Assembly (NCBI RefSeq): GCF_016907975.1
Contig: NZ_JAFBCY010000003.1
Span: 186,001-250,000, forward strand
Direction: 5' to 3'
DNA length: 64,000 nucleotides
Source: Methylopila capsulata
GTDB lineage: Bacteria; Pseudomonadota; Alphaproteobacteria; Rhizobiales; Methylopilaceae
In this document: positions 37,261 to 46,070 of the stretch, piece by piece
Layout: each line of letters opens with the position of its first letter
How positions within the stretch are numbered: the stretch's first letter is position 1
Program-made: the position numbers and the translations under genes
The notes under the pieces: model-generated
The model's input: only the letters and a program-made list of their open reading frames with translations
Database searches by the model: none
Told to the model about the DNA's origin: nothing

Positions 37261-37776
37261 ATGCACGACGGACATGACCACCCCCACGAGCACATGGGCG
37301 GCCACTCCCACAGCCACGCGCACGCCGGCCCCGGCCACAACGCCGGGCCCGGGCGGAACGTGCAGTGGCAGACGCCGCACCTGCCGCACGGCCATGCACC
37401 GCAGCCGGAAGACCCGCGGACGACCGACCTCGACCTCGTCGAGGCGGCGTTCGTGGAGGCCTTCTCGGCGGCCTCCGACCCGACGAGCTTCCTGCGCGTC
37501 GCCGGCATCCCCTTCGTCGGCGAGGACGAGACGGGCCGGCGCTTCCACCTGCTGCGCGTCGAGGTGGAGGACCGCGTCGACGTCGGCGCCGTCGCTCCGC
37601 TTCTGGGCGGCGCGGGCGTGCGCTACGATCCGCTGCCGGCTAAGATGACCTCGCGCCGCCGGGCGCTCGCCTTCCTGTTCCACGACGGCCGCGCCGTCGT
37701 CCGCCTCGACTTCGCCGCCGCGCGCGCGCTCAGCGACCGCTCGGCGGCCTCCCGCTTCGACACGCCCTCGGCATGA
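37261..37776 (+). CDS. His-rich protein, putative nickel chaperone
   Basis: 171 residues. The first 45 residues hold 13 His in alternating patterns (DHPHEH; HSHSHAHAGPGH; HLPHGHA), a classical nickel- or zinc-binding tail moved to the N-terminus. The remainder (residues 55-171) resembles no family I recognise; it has VEAAFVEAFSAASDPTSFLR and VGEDETGRRFHLLRVEVEDR. AAGGAG lies 6-7 nt before the start. It lies between gdmH and a HupE/UreJ permease with ATGA overlap to the latter's frame. It may hand nickel to GdmH, where cyanobacteria use HypA/HypB-like GhaA/GhaB; this is inference. Confidence 0.75.
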   Translation: MHDGHDHPHEHMGGHSHSHAHAGPGHNAGPGRNVQWQTPHLPHGHAPQPEDPRTTDLDLVEAAFVEAFSAASDPTSFLRVAGIPFVGEDETGRRFHLLRVEVEDRVDVGAVAPLLGGAGVRYDPLPAKMTSRRRALAFLFHDGRAVVRLDFAAARALSDRSAASRFDTPSA

Positions 37777-37796
37777 TCCCCTCCGGAGACAGACCC

Positions 37797-38390
37797 ATGC
37801 GCCGTTCCCTCCTCCGCGCCGCGCTCGCCGGCGCATCCGTCCTCGCCCCCACGCTCGCGCTCGCCCACCCGGGCCACGGCGACGCCTTCGGCTTCGCGGC
37901 GGGCGTCGGCCACCCCGTGGGCGGGCTCGACCACTTGCTCGCCATGGTGATGGTGGGCGTGTTCGCCGCCCAGCTCGGCGGCCGCGCAATGTGGGCCGTG
38001 CCGGCCACCTTCGTCGCCGTGATGGCGCTTGGCGGCGGGCTCGGCATGGCGGGCGTCGCGCTGCCCTTCGTCGAGACCGGCATCGCGCTGTCGATCGTGG
38101 TGCTCGGCGCCGCCGTCGCGCTCGGCGTCAAGGCGCCCGTCGCCGCCGCCATGGCGCTGGTCGGCGTGTTCGCGACCTTCCACGGCTACGCCCACGGCGC
38201 CGAAGCGCCGGAGACCGCGAGCGGAGCGGCCTACGCCGCCGGCTTCCTGCTCGCGACCGCGGCGCTCCATGCGGCGGGCGTCGGCTTCGGCCTGCTCACG
38301 GCGAAGCTCTCGGCCGCGAACGGCGGCTTGGTCGCCCGCGCGGCCGGCGGCCTCGCCGCGCTTGCCGGCGTCGTGATCCTGCTGGGCTGA
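37797..38390 (+). CDS. HupE/UreJ family nickel permease
   Basis: 197 residues with a signal-like N-terminus (LLRAALAGASVLAPTLALAH) and six hydrophobic segments. The family motif HPVGGLDHLLAMVMVGVFAA with the His and Asp of the metal path is complete, and HGYAHGAEAP carries the second His cluster. HupE/UreJ proteins take up nickel for hydrogenase or urease. The start at 37797 has GGAG 9 nt upstream; ATG 37773 overlaps the His-rich stop and is an alternative. It closes the guanidine-type run. Confidence 0.9.
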   Translation: MRRSLLRAALAGASVLAPTLALAHPGHGDAFGFAAGVGHPVGGLDHLLAMVMVGVFAAQLGGRAMWAVPATFVAVMALGGGLGMAGVALPFVETGIALSIVVLGAAVALGVKAPVAAAMALVGVFATFHGYAHGAEAPETASGAAYAAGFLLATAALHAAGVGFGLLTAKLSAANGGLVARAAGGLAALAGVVILLG

Positions 38391-38483
38391 GGTTCAGGGA
38401 AACGCCAAACCCGGACGGCGCACGCGCCGTTCGGAGGGACCTCGACAGCGTCCTCAACGACGCCGTCCTCCACGCCGTCAAGG

Positions 38484-38555
38484 TCCGGCTTGACCGGACC
38501 ATCCATGTCCAACGATGTGCTAGACGTCGCCGGTGGGTCCTCCGGTCAAGCCGGA
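38484..38555. repeat. Inverted repeat between hupE and mltB-like genes
   Basis: TCCGGCTTGACCGGA (38484-38498) mirrors TCCGGTCAAGCCGGA (38541-38555), each itself nearly palindromic. The surrounding 230 nt contain no gene. This style of GC-rich hairpin recurs in alphaproteobacterial intergenic repeats and may end the hupE transcript. Confidence 0.6.
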
Positions 38556-38620
38556 GGACGACGGCGCGCTCTATGTCAGGCGGCGGGACGCGCGTGACCG
38601 GTCACTAACGCGCCAGCCCC

Positions 38621-39841
38621 TCAGCCGCCCGAGGCCGCCAGCGCCTGGAGCACCTCGAGCGTGGGGTAGCCGTCTTGGGGAAGGCCGAGCTTGGCCTGCG
38701 CCTTCCGCGTCGCCTTGCGGGTGTCGCCGCCGAGCTTGCCGTCGGGCGCGCCCGTGAGAAACCCGTCCTTCGCCAGCAGACGCTGCAACTCGTGCAGTTC
38801 CTCGGTCGTCAGCGGCCGCACCGGCGCGGCGCCGATCGAGACCTCTGGCGCGCCGTCGAAGCGGGTGGCGAGATAGGCCGCGGTCGTCGCGTAGATGAAC
38901 GACTGGTTCCACTTCCGGTAGACGTCGAAATTGTCGTAGGCGAGGAAGGCTGGCCCGTTGCGGCCCATGGGAAGCAGCAGCGCCGCCTTCGACTCGTCCG
39001 GCGGCAGCGTCCCGTTGCGCGGCTTCACGCCCCAGCCCGCCCACTGCCCCACGGGGTGCTTGACGTCGATGTCGGCCTCGACCCACGGCATCTCCGCCGG
39101 GACGACGACCTCCTGCAGCCACGGCTCGTCGCGCTTCCAGCCCATGTCGGAGAGGTACTTGCCAGCCGACATGATGGCGTCGGGCACGCTGCGCATCAGG
39201 TCGCGCTTGCCGTCGCCGTCGCCGTCGACCGCGTCGCGGAGGTAGTCGATGGGCATCATCTGGGTGTGGCCGAGCTCGCCCGCCCAGGCGCCGCGCATGT
39301 CGGCAGGCGCGAGATCGCCGCGGTCGACGATCTTGAGCGCCGCGATCAGTTGCGGGCGGAAGAAGTCGGGCCGGCGGCAGTCGTGGGACAGCGTCGCCAG
39401 CGCGTTGCGGGTGTCGAACTTGCCGAGATTGGCGCCGTAGTCCGTCTCCAGCCCCCAGAAAGCGGTAATGACCGAGGCCGGGACGCCGTAGTCGGCCCTT
39501 ACCCGTTCGAACAGCGCCGCGTTCTGCTTGATGACCTGCGGCCCCTTCGTCAGCCGCTGGCCCGCCACCATGCGGCTGGCGAACTGCAGGAAGGTCTGCT
39601 GGAACACCGCCTGGCCGCGGTCGAGCGCCAGAACCTTGGGGTCGATCACGACGCCCGCGAGGCCGTCCGCGATCGCGCGCTCCGAGACGCCCTGCGCGCG
39701 GGCTTCAGTGCGGACGCCGTCGAGCCAGGCGGCGAAATCCCCGCCGCAGGGGGCGGTCTGGACGGGAGCTGTCTGCGCCAAGGCGCCGCCGCAGGCGACG
39801 ATCATGGCGAAGGCGCAGGCGCTGCGAAGAAGGTGCGTCAT
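38621..39841 (-). CDS. Lytic murein transglycosylase (MltB/SLT_2 family) with peptidoglycan-binding domain
   Basis: 406 residues. A signal peptide (MTHLLRSACAFAMIVACGGA) precedes a lytic transglycosylase domain with catalytic Glu in ITAFWGLETDYGANLG and the family AGELGHTQMMPIDYL. The last 65 residues are a PG_binding_1 domain (LHELQRLLAKDGFLTGAPDG). It would cleave glycan strands to 1,6-anhydro ends in the periplasm. A Cys at 15-17 of the signal is not in a good lipobox, so a soluble form is likelier. The frame runs to 39874, but 39841 begins the signal peptide. Confidence 0.92.
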   Translation of the reverse strand: MTHLLRSACAFAMIVACGGALAQTAPVQTAPCGGDFAAWLDGVRTEARAQGVSERAIADGLAGVVIDPKVLALDRGQAVFQQTFLQFASRMVAGQRLTKGPQVIKQNAALFERVRADYGVPASVITAFWGLETDYGANLGKFDTRNALATLSHDCRRPDFFRPQLIAALKIVDRGDLAPADMRGAWAGELGHTQMMPIDYLRDAVDGDGDGKRDLMRSVPDAIMSAGKYLSDMGWKRDEPWLQEVVVPAEMPWVEADIDVKHPVGQWAGWGVKPRNGTLPPDESKAALLLPMGRNGPAFLAYDNFDVYRKWNQSFIYATTAAYLATRFDGAPEVSIGAAPVRPLTTEELHELQRLLAKDGFLTGAPDGKLGGDTRKATRKAQAKLGLPQDGYPTLEVLQALAASGG

Positions 39842-39923
39842 AGGCTCGTCGGCTTCGACTTCGAATGGCGACACATCGACCGAAGGGGCGCGCGGGTCAA
39901 GCCGAAGTGGTGGGCGGCGCGCC

Positions 39924-40967
39924 TCAGCCGCCGGCCTTCATCCGCCGCACGAGCCGCGCAAGCGCCGTCTCCGCCTTGCGCAGGCCGGGCTTCGCCCGCG
40001 CGCCCTCATAGGCCTTCTTCAGCGCGCCGGAGGCGAAGGCCTCGACCACCACGGCGTGGACGTAGGACTTGCGCACCACGGCGGGGGTGTTCGCGAGCCG
40101 GTCGGAGACGGCGCGCATGACGGCGGCGAGCTGGCGCCGGCGGCCGGTCTCGCTCTGCGCGGGCGCGACCTCGAACAGCTGCTCGGCCGCCGCGGCGCTG
40201 GCGCCCAGCATGCGCAGGTCCTTCGCCGTTACCGGCAGGCCGGTGACCTCGCGCAGGTACGCGTTGACGTCGACGGACGTGATCCGCCGGACCTTGCCGT
40301 CGGCGTCGCGGTACTGGAACAGCCGCCGCCCCGGCAGCGAGCCGACGCGGCCGAGCGCGCGGGCGAGCCGGCCTGAGCGGATGCGGGCGGCGACGTCCTT
40401 GCCGCCCTTGCCGCGGAAGGCGAGCTCCACAGTCTCGCCCGTCACCGTCACGTGCCGCTTCAGCAGCGTGGAGGCGCCATGCGCCTTGTTGGAGCGGACG
40501 TAGGATTCCGACCCCACCCGAATGTGGGTTTCGTCGATCAGCGCCACCGCGCTCGCGAGCGCCTTGGTCTTGCTGAGCTTCGGGCTCGCCATGTCGCGGG
40601 CCAACGCGCGGCGCAGCTTCGGCAGCGACTCGATCACCTTGTCGAGCCGCTCCACCTTGCGCGTCTCGCGCACCACGTCCCAATCGGGATGGTAGCGGTA
40701 CTGCGTCCGGCCGGCCTCGTCGCGGCCGACGGCCTGGAGGTGCCGGTTCGCCTGCGCCGCGATGCGGACCTCCTCATAGGCCGGCGGGATCGCGAGCGAA
40801 CGGATTCGGGCGAGCGTCGCCTCGTCCGCCACGCGCTTGCCCCGGCCGTCGAGATAGGTGAACCCCGTCCCGGCGCGGCGTCGGACGATCGAGAGATCGC
40901 GCGCCGCCGTCAGCTTGAGGCCGGCTTCCTTCGCGAGCGTTTCGAGCGCGACCTCGTCGTCGGCCAT
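39924..40967 (-). CDS. DNA topoisomerase IB
   Basis: 347 residues of the poxvirus-like bacterial topoisomerase IB family. The N-terminal domain includes GTGFTYLDGRGKRV and IPPAYEEVRIAAQANRHLQA; the catalytic domain has Arg-rich RVGSESYVRSNKAHGASTLL, the Lys loop and the active-site Tyr in VVRKSYVHAVVVEAF. It would relax supercoils without ATP. The start overlaps the upstream stop by one base (TGATG). The coupling to a small Rho-N-like gene is unusual but clean. Confidence 0.92.
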   Translation of the reverse strand: MADDEVALETLAKEAGLKLTAARDLSIVRRRAGTGFTYLDGRGKRVADEATLARIRSLAIPPAYEEVRIAAQANRHLQAVGRDEAGRTQYRYHPDWDVVRETRKVERLDKVIESLPKLRRALARDMASPKLSKTKALASAVALIDETHIRVGSESYVRSNKAHGASTLLKRHVTVTGETVELAFRGKGGKDVAARIRSGRLARALGRVGSLPGRRLFQYRDADGKVRRITSVDVNAYLREVTGLPVTAKDLRMLGASAAAAEQLFEVAPAQSETGRRRQLAAVMRAVSDRLANTPAVVRKSYVHAVVVEAFASGALKKAYEGARAKPGLRKAETALARLVRRMKAGG

Positions 40968-41290
40968 CAGTGCGACCGCAGCGCGTGGATGAGATCGCCC
41001 TTGGACGCCTTCGAGAGGCCCGAGAGCCCGATCTCCTTGGCCTTGCCGTAGAGCTCGTTGCGGCTCCACTCCTCGTAGTCCGGCGTCTTGCCGCCCTTGT
41101 GCGACGGCGACTTCGGCCCCGTGTCGCCGTACTTCGCCTTGGCGTTGGCGATGCGCGCCGCCTTCTCCTTGCTGGCCCCCTGCTCCCGCAGCGCCTCGTA
41201 GACCTCGGCGTTCTTGATGGAGGGGTTTTCGTCAGCCGGCGGGCGGGACGCCTTGCTCCCCGCCTTGGCCTTTGTCTGCTTCGCAGCCAT
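40967..41290 (-). CDS. Small basic protein with Rho-N-like C-terminus
   Basis: 107 residues. The Lys/Ala-rich N-terminus is followed by SIKNAEVYEALREQGASKEK, AARIANAKAKYGD, and a C-terminal helix-extended-helix, RNELYGKAKEIGLSGLSKAS, ending LIHALRSH, as in Rho termination factor N-terminal domains. It probably binds nucleic acid. Similar small proteins are found beside topoisomerase and ku/ligD genes in related bacteria; its role is unknown. Translation is coupled to the topoisomerase gene. Confidence 0.8.
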   Translation of the reverse strand: MAAKQTKAKAGSKASRPPADENPSIKNAEVYEALREQGASKEKAARIANAKAKYGDTGPKSPSHKGGKTPDYEEWSRNELYGKAKEIGLSGLSKASKGDLIHALRSH

Positions 41291-41418
41291 GATCGGCTCC
41301 TCGTGGATGCGCCTATTTCAGCGGTCTCTCGCCGTGCGGCGCCGAACGTGCTGTGTGAACACGCCACCCTCGGGCCCGGTTCCTGCCCCGCGATCCATCT
41401 TTCAACCAAAGGCCCCGC

Positions 41419-42432
41419 ATGACCGCTTCCGCTTTGCTCGCCGAGGTGACGCGGGGCGTCGCCGTGGAGAGCCGTCACTATGGCGCGCTCGCCGTCTCCG
41501 ACGCTTCGGGCCGCCTGCTGCTGGCACTGGGCGACGTCGAGCGGCCGGTCTTCGGCCGCTCCGCGGTCAAGGCGCTGCAGGCGCTGCCCCTGGTGGAGAG
41601 CGGTGGGGCGGAGCGCTTCGGCTTCAGCGACCGCGAACTGGCGCTCGCCTGCGCCTCCCACGGTGGCGAGCCGGAGCATGTGGAGACCGCCGCGGGCGCC
41701 CTCGCACGCCTGGGTCTCGGCGTGGAGACGCTGGAATGCGGCGCGCACTGGCCGACGAACGACGCCGCGGCGCGGGCGCTCGCCGCGAGCGGCGCAGGGC
41801 CGATCGCGCTTCACAACAACTGCTCCGGCAAGCACGCGGGCTTCCTCTGCCTCGCCTGCGCCATGGAGACGGACCCCGCGGGCTACGTCGAAGCGGAGCA
41901 CCCCGTGCAGCGGGAGGTGACGGCGGCGCTCGAGGGCGCGTTCGGGCTGTCGCTGGCGGACGCCGCCTTCGGGATCGACGGCTGCGGCATCCCCACCTAC
42001 GCGGCGCCGCTGGCGTCGATCGCGCGCGCCTTCGCCCGCTTCGGTTCGGGCGAGGGATTCGGACCCGAGCGCGCCCGCGCGGCGCGGCGGCTGCAGCAGG
42101 CGGGCTGGTCCGCGCCGTTCGAGATCGCGGGCACGGGCCGCTTCGACACCGAGGCGATGCAGGTGCTGAACGGACGCGCCTTCGTGAAGATGGGCGCCGA
42201 GGGCGTGCACGCCGGAGCGCTGCCGGGGCTCGGGCTGGGCGTCGCCATCAAGATCGACGACGGCGCGACCCGCGGGGCGGAAGCCGCGATGGCGGCGGTG
42301 CTCGCGCGCTTTCTCAGGCCGGAGGGCGACGCCGCAACGTGGCTGGCGTCGCGCGAGCGTCGTTCGCTCAGGAACTGGGCCGGCGCCGAGGTCGGCGAGG
42401 TCCGCGCGGCGGGCGAGCTGGCGGGCGGCTGA
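41419..42432 (+). CDS. L-asparaginase, rhizobial ReAV (zinc) type
   Basis: 337 residues. The residues defined in Rhizobium etli ReAV occur at the same numbers: Ser48 and Lys51 in FGRSAVKALQ, Cys135 and Lys138 in HNNCSGKHAGF, and Cys189 in GIDGCGIPTY. Cys135, Lys138 and Cys189 hold zinc in that enzyme. It converts asparagine to aspartate and ammonia in the cytoplasm. It is unrelated to the E. coli type I/II fold. It is monocistronic, divergent from the Rho-N-like gene, and convergent with the SphA-like gene. Confidence 0.93.
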   Translation: MTASALLAEVTRGVAVESRHYGALAVSDASGRLLLALGDVERPVFGRSAVKALQALPLVESGGAERFGFSDRELALACASHGGEPEHVETAAGALARLGLGVETLECGAHWPTNDAAARALAASGAGPIALHNNCSGKHAGFLCLACAMETDPAGYVEAEHPVQREVTAALEGAFGLSLADAAFGIDGCGIPTYAAPLASIARAFARFGSGEGFGPERARAARRLQQAGWSAPFEIAGTGRFDTEAMQVLNGRAFVKMGAEGVHAGALPGLGLGVAIKIDDGATRGAEAAMAAVLARFLRPEGDAATWLASRERRSLRNWAGAEVGEVRAAGELAGG

Positions 42433-42510
42433 CGGAACGTTTTCCGACGCCCGCGCTCCGCGGCCGGTTTCAAACGGCTGCAAACGAACGTGCGTCGTCG
42501 CAAACGAAAA

Positions 42511-42534
42511 CGGGGAGCGCCGAAGCGCTCCCCG
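42511..42534 (-). terminator. Intrinsic terminator of the SphA-like gene
   Basis: A 10-bp stem CGGGGAGCGC/GCGCTCCCCG with a TTCG-type loop, followed on the minus strand by TTTTCG. It lies 34 nt after the stop of the gene on the minus strand and may also stop asparaginase transcription. Confidence 0.85.
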
Positions 42535-42567
42535 TCCCGAACAGTCCGAAAGGACCGAAGACTTTGC

Positions 42568-43410
42568 TCAGTACTTGGTGACGAGCGGGGTCATCGGGGT
42601 CTCGGGGGTCCACAGCGGCACGATCAGACGGACCCAGCCGCGCGTGTCGTCGTCGGAGTTCTTGGAGTAGATGCTGGTCGTCAGCGCGGCCTGGGCGATC
42701 ACCGGACCGAAGTTGTAGCCGACGAGCGGACCGACGGCGAAGCCCTCGACCTTGCCGCCGTTCAGGCGCCGGTCACGACGGGAGACGTCATACTGGGTCG
42801 AGCCGAAGCCGATCGCGCCGATTTCCCACTTGCCGAAGGTCTTGGTGGCCGTGAGGTCCAGGTTGAAGCCGTCGCGGACGTCGTTGTCCTTGATGCCCCA
42901 GATCAGGTTGGCGGTCAGGTTCCAGCCGTCGGCCGTGTAGCTGATCGCGAAGTCCTGACGCCAGGTGGTGGCGTGAACGCGGATGTTCTTATCGCCGGCG
43001 TTGAAGTAGACGCCCGAGAGGTAGCTGACGCCGAAGCCGTTGCCGAGGTCGAAGGCGACCTTGGCGGCCAGGAAGGGGTTGTAGAGGCCAGCGTCGTCAA
43101 AGGCGGCGCCGGGGCCGTCGTTGTGGATCATCGGCAGCGCGCCGAGCAGCTGGAAGTTCGCGCCGAGCGGATGCCACGGGGTCGACCAGGCAATGACCGG
43201 AATGTTGACGCCGCTGCGCGTGTCTCCGCCGCGGGTGTCGGTGACGCCCCAGTCGAGCGTGTTCACGAAGTACACGCCTTCCGGGAGGGGGGCGCCCATC
43301 GCGAGGCCGGCGGTCTCGCCCGGCTGGGCCGTGGCGTTCGCATACGCCGCAGTAGCGGAGGCGCTCAGCGCGAGAGCGCCGGCAGCCGCAATCTTGATCA
43401 CGTTCTTCAT
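42568..43410 (-). CDS. SphA-like outer-membrane transport protein (phenol MetA family)
   Basis: 280 residues. A signal peptide (MKNVIKIAAAGALALSASAT) precedes alternating short strands rich in aromatic residues and Gly (GFGVSYLSGVYFNAGD; LTANLIWGIKDND; KWEIGAIGFGSTQYD), typical of a beta-barrel of the SphA/Phenol_MetA_deg family. These are thought to form outer-membrane channels for hydrophobic or aromatic compounds; ligands are largely unknown. A good terminator and a long upstream gap suggest a single highly expressed gene. Confidence 0.82.
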   Translation of the reverse strand: MKNVIKIAAAGALALSASATAAYANATAQPGETAGLAMGAPLPEGVYFVNTLDWGVTDTRGGDTRSGVNIPVIAWSTPWHPLGANFQLLGALPMIHNDGPGAAFDDAGLYNPFLAAKVAFDLGNGFGVSYLSGVYFNAGDKNIRVHATTWRQDFAISYTADGWNLTANLIWGIKDNDVRDGFNLDLTATKTFGKWEIGAIGFGSTQYDVSRRDRRLNGGKVEGFAVGPLVGYNFGPVIAQAALTTSIYSKNSDDDTRGWVRLIVPLWTPETPMTPLVTKY

Positions 43411-43815
43411 TTCGATCTTTTCCTCCGATCGACGCGTTGCTCACGCGTCGCCCTACCCGAGCTCTTTCGTTTGCGCTTTCGACTGGGTTTCTAAACGCCC
43501 CGAAATCGAAACCCGCCGAAAGTCGATACTTAAAGCGGAACAGCGTCGGTGAGTCGACGCCGTCACCAGCAGAGGACAGTTTTTCCTCGACGAATGCTAG
43601 AGGAACAGCGGCTCTCGACACCGATCTGCAGGCGGTGTCTCCGAAATGTCGCATCCTCGCCACCCGCCGCCACGATTCACCTTGGGCGATGCCGCATTGC
43701 GGCGAACAACGCGAGTTTTGTGCAAATTCTAAAAACTTCAAACGGTTACGTGATCGGGCGCCCGGAATTCGGGCGCCGCTGAGCACCGACTGGGCGCTCG
43801 AAGGTTAACGAAAGA
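43411..43815. other. Intergenic region upstream of the SphA-like gene
   Basis: 405 nt without a credible gene. The part near 43411-43560 is lower in GC and should hold the SphA-like promoter and leader. A hairpin GGCGCCCG/CGGGCGCC at 43757-43777 lies downstream of the Tat-protein stop and may end that transcript; it lacks a T-run. Confidence 0.5.
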
Positions 43816-45189
43816 TTAACGGACGGTGTTCTGCCCCACCGTCAGCGCGGGCAGGCCGCCAGACCCGCCGACGCCAAGTTCCGGCGTGGCGATCTCAGTC
43901 CAGCGGTATCCGAGAACCGCGCCCCGCCGGGATCCGGTGATCGTGTTGCCGACGATCGTCGCCGCGCCGACGCCGTCGACGACGGAAACGCCGATTCCCA
44001 CCTCGCAACTCCGCACCACATTACCACTGATGCTGACGTCCCGAAGGTAGGGACCCCACCCGGCGTGGATCCCGAAACTCGGCGCGCCCTCGATCACGTT
44101 GCCGGTGACCGCGACGTCGGCTTCGACGCCGATCCCCTGGCCGTAGCTGTCGCCGGGCCCGTCGAGCTTCTTGCGTCGAAAGAGGTTGCGCACGACGTTG
44201 CCGACGATCGCGCCGAGGCGGCCGCCCTCGTTGAAGTTCGCCACTGAGATGCCGTTCGCGGCGCCGTCCACGAGGTTGCCGGAGATGACCGCGCCGGCGA
44301 AGCCGAACTCGGCGTAGAGCGCGGTCTCCCCGCAATCGAGGCACATGTTGTCGGCGATCTGCACGTCGTCCGATTCGTGCGCCCGCACAGCGGTGAAGGC
44401 GGACCGCCGGATGGCGTTGCCCGACACGATCACGCCGCTCGCCTTGGAAAGGTTCACGGCGTTTCCGTTCCAGCCGAGACCGCCGTCGAGCGCGCCGGTG
44501 CCCTCGATTCGGTTCCGCGACACGATCGAGCCGTCCTCGCCCTTGGCCGAGCGGCGGATCACCACCCCGTTGTTGCGGCAGCCTCGGATCAGGTTGTCGG
44601 TCACGGTCAGCCCGCGCCCGTCCAGGGCGAACAGCGCCGCATGCCGGGCGTTCTCGACCCGGCTCGCCCGCACGACGCCGCCCGAGCGCAGCATGACGAT
44701 CCCGGAGCCGCCGGCGTCGACCACCGCGACCTCGTCCAGAAGCGCGGCGGCGACGTCCTCGAACTGGACGACGCCGAGCTGCGGCTCTCCGGGAATGTTC
44801 CCGCCGTCGAGCGCCAGTCCGCGCAGCGCGACCCGCGCGGCGCCGCGCGCGACCAGCAGCGGCCCGGGCTCGCTCAGCTCGAGCCGGGTGGCCTCGGGCG
44901 CGCCTATAAAGGTGGCTCCGTCCGGCAGGCTGAGCCGCGCCGCGCGGTAGACGCCGGGACCCAGGGCGAGCGGCCGTCCCTCGCGGACGGCCCGGGTGAG
45001 CGCGCGGGCGAGCGCGCGCGTCTGGTCGCCGTCGCCGGGCTTGACGCCCATCGTCGCCGCGTCGAGCGCGCCCGGCAGGGCGTCGGCGAAGCTCGGCGCG
45101 AGGCCGGCGGCGGCCGCGCCGGCGATACCGCCGAGGAGCCGGCGTCGATCGATCTGGCGCTCGTCGGGAGCGGAACCTCCTGTCGGCAT
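43816..45189 (-). CDS. Tat-exported right-handed parallel beta-helix repeat protein (TIGR03808-like)
   Basis: About 457 residues. An N-terminal twin-arginine signal reads [16 protein letters not shown]. It is followed by a pectate-lyase-like beta-helix with about ten degenerate repeats of the type VSGNAIRRS, ITGSRRGAV and VTGNVIEGA. The pattern matches the alphaproteobacterial twin-arginine repetitive family of unknown function. ATG 45189 is preceded by GGAG; ATG 45216 is an alternative. The gene is alone, divergent from tlyA. Confidence 0.82.
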   Translation of the reverse strand: MPTGGSAPDERQIDRRRLLGGIAGAAAAGLAPSFADALPGALDAATMGVKPGDGDQTRALARALTRAVREGRPLALGPGVYRAARLSLPDGATFIGAPEATRLELSEPGPLLVARGAARVALRGLALDGGNIPGEPQLGVVQFEDVAAALLDEVAVVDAGGSGIVMLRSGGVVRASRVENARHAALFALDGRGLTVTDNLIRGCRNNGVVIRRSAKGEDGSIVSRNRIEGTGALDGGLGWNGNAVNLSKASGVIVSGNAIRRSAFTAVRAHESDDVQIADNMCLDCGETALYAEFGFAGAVISGNLVDGAANGISVANFNEGGRLGAIVGNVVRNLFRRKKLDGPGDSYGQGIGVEADVAVTGNVIEGAPSFGIHAGWGPYLRDVSISGNVVRSCEVGIGVSVVDGVGAATIVGNTITGSRRGAVLGYRWTEIATPELGVGGSGGLPALTVGQNTVR

Positions 45190-45293
45190 GCGGCGTCTCC
45201 ATGGGGCGTCGGCCATACGATCCGCCTCACGATGCCGGACGCCGCGTTAAACTCACGTGTCGTGTGGGCGCGGCTTTGCTAAAGACTGCGCCG

Positions 45294-46070
45294 ATGCCCC
45301 CTTCGCCCTCCGCCTCTCCCCGCCGCCGCGCCGACCTGCTTCTGGTCGAGCGCGGCCTGTTCGAAAGCCGCGCGAAGGCGCAGGCCGCGATCGCGGCCGG
45401 CGGCGTCGTGGCGGACGGCGTCGCCGTCGCGCGCGCCTCGGACATGCTGGCCCCTGACGCTGCGATCGCGGCGGAGCCCGCCCACCCCTACGTCTCGCGC
45501 GGCGGCGTGAAGCTCGCCCATGCGCTCGATGTCTTCGCGCTCGACGTGGACGGCCTGCACGCGCTGGACGTCGGCGCCTCCACCGGCGGGTTCTCCGAGG
45601 TGCTGCTCGCCCGCGGCGCGGCGCACGTCACCGCCGTCGACGTCGGGCGGGACCAGCTGCATCCCCGCCTGCGGGGCCATCCGCGGCTGACGAGCTTCGA
45701 AAGCCTCGACATCCGCGCGCTCGACGCGGGCGCCCTGCCCCAGCCGCCCCAGCTCGTCGTCATGGACGTGAGCTTCGCGCCGCTAGCGGTCGTCCTGCCG
45801 GCGGCGCTCGCGCTCGCGGCCCCGGCGGTGACGCTGGTCGCGCTGGTGAAGCCGCAGTTCGAGGCGGGGAAGAAGGACATCGGCAAGGGCGGCGTGGTGA
45901 AGGACGAGGCGGCGCGCCGGCGCGTGGTCGAGGCCGCTGAGGCTCTGGTCCGCGGGCTGGGGCTAAACGTGCGCGGCGTCGTCCCCTCCCCGATCGCCGG
46001 CGGCGACGGCAATGTGGAGTATCTGCTGGCGGCGGGCCGCGATCCCGGCGCGGGGGGAAGCCGACCATGA
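45294..46070 (+). CDS. tlyA: TlyA family rRNA 2'-O-methyltransferase/hemolysin-like protein
   Basis: 258 residues. An S4 RNA-binding domain (RRADLLLVERGLFESRAKAQ) is joined to a SAM methyltransferase domain with HALDVGASTGGFSEVLLARG. The catalytic Lys-Asp-Lys-Glu-like set (DVGASTGG; DVSFAPL; LVKPQFEAG) fits the FtsJ/TlyA fold. It methylates ribose in 16S/23S rRNA in characterised members. ATG 45294 begins the conserved domain. The stop overlaps the next start by ATGA. Confidence 0.92.
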   Translation: MPPSPSASPRRRADLLLVERGLFESRAKAQAAIAAGGVVADGVAVARASDMLAPDAAIAAEPAHPYVSRGGVKLAHALDVFALDVDGLHALDVGASTGGFSEVLLARGAAHVTAVDVGRDQLHPRLRGHPRLTSFESLDIRALDAGALPQPPQLVVMDVSFAPLAVVLPAALALAAPAVTLVALVKPQFEAGKKDIGKGGVVKDEAARRRVVEAAEALVRGLGLNVRGVVPSPIAGGDGNVEYLLAAGRDPGAGGSRP

